A stretch of 64,000 nt of DNA from Lachnospiraceae bacterium KM106-2 (GTDB taxonomy: Bacteria > Bacillota > Clostridia > Lachnospirales > Lachnospiraceae): assembly GCA_009731425.1 (NCBI GenBank), contig AP018794.1:4265501-4329500 (forward strand), given 5' to 3'. Numbering within the stretch: the first letter of the stretch is position 1; every line of letters starts with the position of its first letter. Of this stretch, positions 61,788 to 64,000 are shown piece by piece. The notes below the pieces were generated by a model, which ran no database searches, was not told where the DNA came from, and was given only the letters and a program-made list of their open reading frames with translations. The translations under genes were made by a program, and so were the position numbers.

Positions 61788-62897
61788 ATGTTTGAAAATT
61801 TTATATCATTAGGATCAAATTGTTTAGTGGCTTCTGCACTTGGAAAATACGGATTGAGAAGTACCTCTGGTCCATTTGATTGGTGTACATCGAATTTTAT
61901 GGAAGGGGTTATTCCTATATTAGAAAACAACTTTGAGGATTTTCTGTCTTATGAGCATTTAGTGATTACTGATGATAAGACTGTATTCGATGATATTAAA
62001 TATAAAATTAATTATAACCATGATATAAATGAGTCTTTAGAAGCTGAATATATGGATATGTATCAAAAATATCAAAGACGTATTACGCGGTTTCAAGAGA
62101 TGGTAAAAGACCCAACTTGCTTTGTTAGAGGCTGCTGGAGTATGGAAGAGTTATCTTCTCTGTTAGGACAGGAAGATAGGATCGATGGTGCTATTAAGTT
62201 TAATCCGAAGAATGAGATTGTTTTTGTAATTCCTAGATTTATCTATGAGCAAAATCCGATTAAACTGAATAAGAAAATATTCATCGTGGACACCGAGATC
62301 AGTGGATTTGCTTTGGGAAGAGAGGAAGCGAGAGGATTCTTTGATACTAATTCGGAGTTAGTCGATTTTTGTATTGCTAACTATGATACGAACAAGAGAA
62401 AAGATAATATGATCTTTGATCTTCAATCGGAGCTAAAAATTGCTCGAAATAGTTATACAGATTTAGGATTGCAAAAACAGATCGAGAATCTAAAGTTACA
62501 GATCACGCTTAAGAATAAAGCAAATAATCAGTTGAACTCCAGATTAACTAGATGGATGAAGGTCCTGAATATCGATTATTGCTCGCTGGAATTTCCGGAG
62601 AAGGTAAGCATTTATGGATGTGGTGCAATTGGTAGAGTCTTTTACAACCATATCAAGGATCATACGCAAGTAATCGAATTTATTGATCAAATGCCACGAC
62701 AACAGTATTATGATTCTGTTCCAGTGGTTAAGCCATTGGATTCTAACTGTGATAGAGATACATTATTGATCATTATTCCATCCTATGATTACGATAATAT
62801 TGTGGTTAGGCTGCAAAATATATTGGGATTTCAGCCAAGCGCGATATCTTTAGAGTCATTTTTGGATAAAGGAACTGTAATAGATGAGAATTTTTAA
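61788..62897 (+). CDS. DUF1796 putative cysteine peptidase fused to a coiled coil and a Rossmann-like domain
   Basis: The protein has 369 residues. The opening ISLGSNCLVASALGKYGLR with TSGPFDW is the DUF1796 signature, with C12 as candidate nucleophile. The DUF1796 domain extends to ~205. A coiled coil follows (~215-250, LQSELKIARNSYT to QITLKNKANNQL), then a C-terminal domain starting VSIYGCGAIGRVFYNHI, a GxGxxG-type Rossmann-like start, and ending LIIIPSYDYDNI. Such C-terminal domains occur with glycan or nucleotide-sugar enzymes. A TTGACG/TGTATT pair at 61693-61721 could be its promoter. Function unknown. Confidence 0.75.
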   Translation: MFENFISLGSNCLVASALGKYGLRSTSGPFDWCTSNFMEGVIPILENNFEDFLSYEHLVITDDKTVFDDIKYKINYNHDINESLEAEYMDMYQKYQRRITRFQEMVKDPTCFVRGCWSMEELSSLLGQEDRIDGAIKFNPKNEIVFVIPRFIYEQNPIKLNKKIFIVDTEISGFALGREEARGFFDTNSELVDFCIANYDTNKRKDNMIFDLQSELKIARNSYTDLGLQKQIENLKLQITLKNKANNQLNSRLTRWMKVLNIDYCSLEFPEKVSIYGCGAIGRVFYNHIKDHTQVIEFIDQMPRQQYYDSVPVVKPLDSNCDRDTLLIIIPSYDYDNIVVRLQNILGFQPSAISLESFLDKGTVIDENF

Positions 62898-63098
62898 TTA
62901 GAAAGAAAGGTATCGCTCGTTGTAAATCAAATAGGAGAAGTGCTTCTTCTAAAAAGTCCTAGAAGAGGATGGGGATATCCAGGTGGCATGGTTGAGCCGG
63001 GAGAAACTCTGGAAGAGGCATTACATAGAGAAATTAAAGAGGAAACTGGAGTCAATGTTAGAGAAAACAGCGAAGATGTATTGTTTTGGTTTTCATAG
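62898..63098 (+). pseudogene. NUDIX hydrolase fragment
   Basis: Directly after the stop of the DUF1796 gene, in the same frame, 66 codons read through GEVLLLKSPRRGWGYPGG and the NUDIX box G-x5-E-x7-REIKEETG before a TAG. There is no start codon in frame, and the protein is cut off about 30 residues past the box, so both ends are missing. This is a remnant of a NUDIX pyrophosphatase gene. Confidence 0.75.
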
Positions 63099-63130
63099 AG
63101 AGCTATTTAAGGTTGTAGAAGATAGGTGGT

Positions 63131-63940
63131 ATGGTGTTGGAGATGAAAAGTAGATTATATCTTGTGAAGGGATTGCCTTGTTCTGGAAAGAGTACAGTAT
63201 CAAAAATGATCGCAGATTCATTAGAAAAGCAAGGAAGAAAAGTGATATTTATAGATGAGGGAACAGGAAATCACCCGGCCGACTATGAATTTCATAGTTA
63301 TGTAAAGGAAGAGGAATTACAGGAACTGAATACTGATGAACAAGATAAAGTACGAAAGGCTGCCTATAAGAAAGAGAACGGATATGTGGTACCTTTGTCT
63401 TTGTTTGAAGGAGAGCTTTTTGAATGGCTATTACAGCGCAAAATTTATGATTTTCTTGATTGGAAAATAGAAAGACCAGTTATGCTGGATAAATGGAGAG
63501 AATTCGTTGCGGGTGCAAAGGATGAAACGATTTATGTGTTTAATTGCTGCTTTTTGCAAAATCTGATGTGTGAAACGATGATGCGATTTGGATTTGATCT
63601 TGAGACATCGCTAGAGTATATTAAGGAGATTAAGGAAAGAATAAGATCATTGCATCCCAAAGTAGTCTATTTAAAGAATGATGAGATATCAGAATCAATT
63701 CAGAGGACTGTGGACGAGCGAGGAATGGAATGGTTGAACTCTGTAATTGATTATCATGTAAATGGTGTCTATGGAAAAAGACTCGGCATGCAAGGGTTCG
63801 AAGGCTACATATCCTGTCTGCAAGAAAGACAAAAAAGAGAGTTAGAGATCCTTAAACAGTTAGAAATGGAACATATACTAATCGATAATGGACAGAAAGA
63901 TTGGAATCATGCTTATAATGAGATTAAGGACTTTCTTTAA
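63131..63940 (+). CDS. P-loop kinase-like protein
   Basis: The 269 residues contain Walker A GLPCSGKST at the N-terminus, and a later VIFIDEGTG. The pattern resembles AAA_33/zeta-toxin or adenylylsulfate-kinase-like small-molecule kinases, but the rest is diverged. The start is uncertain: ATG 63131 and ATG 63143 are both possible, and the best ribosome site (AGGTGG, 63124-63129) favours a codon near 63137. The target substrate is unknown. The next gene follows within 20 bases. Confidence 0.68.
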   Translation: MVLEMKSRLYLVKGLPCSGKSTVSKMIADSLEKQGRKVIFIDEGTGNHPADYEFHSYVKEEELQELNTDEQDKVRKAAYKKENGYVVPLSLFEGELFEWLLQRKIYDFLDWKIERPVMLDKWREFVAGAKDETIYVFNCCFLQNLMCETMMRFGFDLETSLEYIKEIKERIRSLHPKVVYLKNDEISESIQRTVDERGMEWLNSVIDYHVNGVYGKRLGMQGFEGYISCLQERQKRELEILKQLEMEHILIDNGQKDWNHAYNEIKDFL

Positions 63941-63959
63941 GGGTACGAAGGAGAAAGAG

Positions 63960-64000
63960 ATGAGGAAGAAAATAAGAGTATCAAGTGAGTTAGTATATCT
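63960..64000 (+). CDS. start of an unidentified gene cut by the window edge
   Basis: ATG 63960 follows AAGGAGAAAGAG, with AAGGAG at 63948-63953. It encodes MRKKIRVSSELVY before the window ends, and the frame is open. Too little is visible to name a family. Confidence 0.5.
   Translation, partial: MRKKIRVSSELVY

Overview
The window looks like chromosomal DNA from a low-GC Firmicute of the class Clostridia, most probably a Lachnospiraceae (Clostridium cluster XIVa) plant-fibre degrader. The grounds are the A/T-rich composition with AGGAGG-type ribosome sites, a YesM/YesN sensor pair beside glycosidases, the mcsA-mcsB-clpC operon, a 554-residue clostridial uridine-kinase-like protein, the FeoA/FeoB/FeoB-associated trio, and secreted proteins with Pro/Thr linkers and Ig-like wall modules. 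No rRNA or plasmid/phage hallmark gene is present. This placement is inferred from gene content, not from a database search.

Layout. (1) 1-13.9 kb is a carbohydrate locus: the 3' end of a GH29 alpha-L-fucosidase, a very large secreted GH127 beta-L-arabinofuranosidase-type enzyme, a leftward yesM-yesN two-component system, then rightward GH31 alpha-xylosidase and GH3 beta-glucosidase. The set fits stepwise dismantling of fucosylated/arabinosylated xyloglucan or similar side-chain-rich hemicellulose. (2) 13.9-25.6 kb is a mixed stretch: a DUF1540 mini-protein, a class II aldolase, a GNAT-led small operon, an FMN-bind-like lipoprotein, PutP, a glyoxalase/hydrolase/AroD run, a flavin reductase, a superoxide reductase of unusual form and small membrane proteins. 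(3) 25.7-28.3 kb is the Fur-box-controlled ferrous iron operon feoA-feoB-feoB-associated protein. (4) 28.5-35 kb is the macromolecular synthesis block dnaG-rpoD-trmK-nif3-like-nucleoside kinase, followed by RNase P RNA on the minus strand. (5) 35.8-43 kb has an orphan protein, an HD hydrolase, an M29 aminopeptidase with a long N-terminal extension, and purE-purM-purN-purD. (6) 43-46.8 kb has two cell-surface proteins, an SH3/glucosaminidase and a membrane-anchored cohesin protein. (7) 46.8-54 kb is a protein-quality operon in which a GntR/YtrA-type regulator stands where ctsR stands in Bacillus, followed by mcsA, mcsB, clpC, then radA and a soluble chemoreceptor signalling module. (8) 54-58.4 kb has tRNA-Trp, an orphan protein, cysK, an AraC regulator and a MATE exporter.

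(9) 58.6-64 kb is the accessory end. A tRNA-Gly-Arg-Gln-Lys cluster is followed by two extra copies of the tRNA-Lys 3' end, each with its own terminator. A GC-rich 52-bp triplicated repeat and an inverted tRNA T-arm fragment lie in the same stretch, followed by acetyltransferases, a RidA-family protein, a decayed CPBP protease gene, a DUF1796 cysteine-peptidase fusion, a NUDIX fragment and a P-loop kinase. This looks like the scar of repeated integration or recombination at the tRNA-Lys gene and is the strongest candidate for something unusual here, although no integrase lies in the window. A second signal is a family of dispersed palindromic intergenic repeats, with copies near 14.2, 36.7, 54.4 and 58.5 kb.
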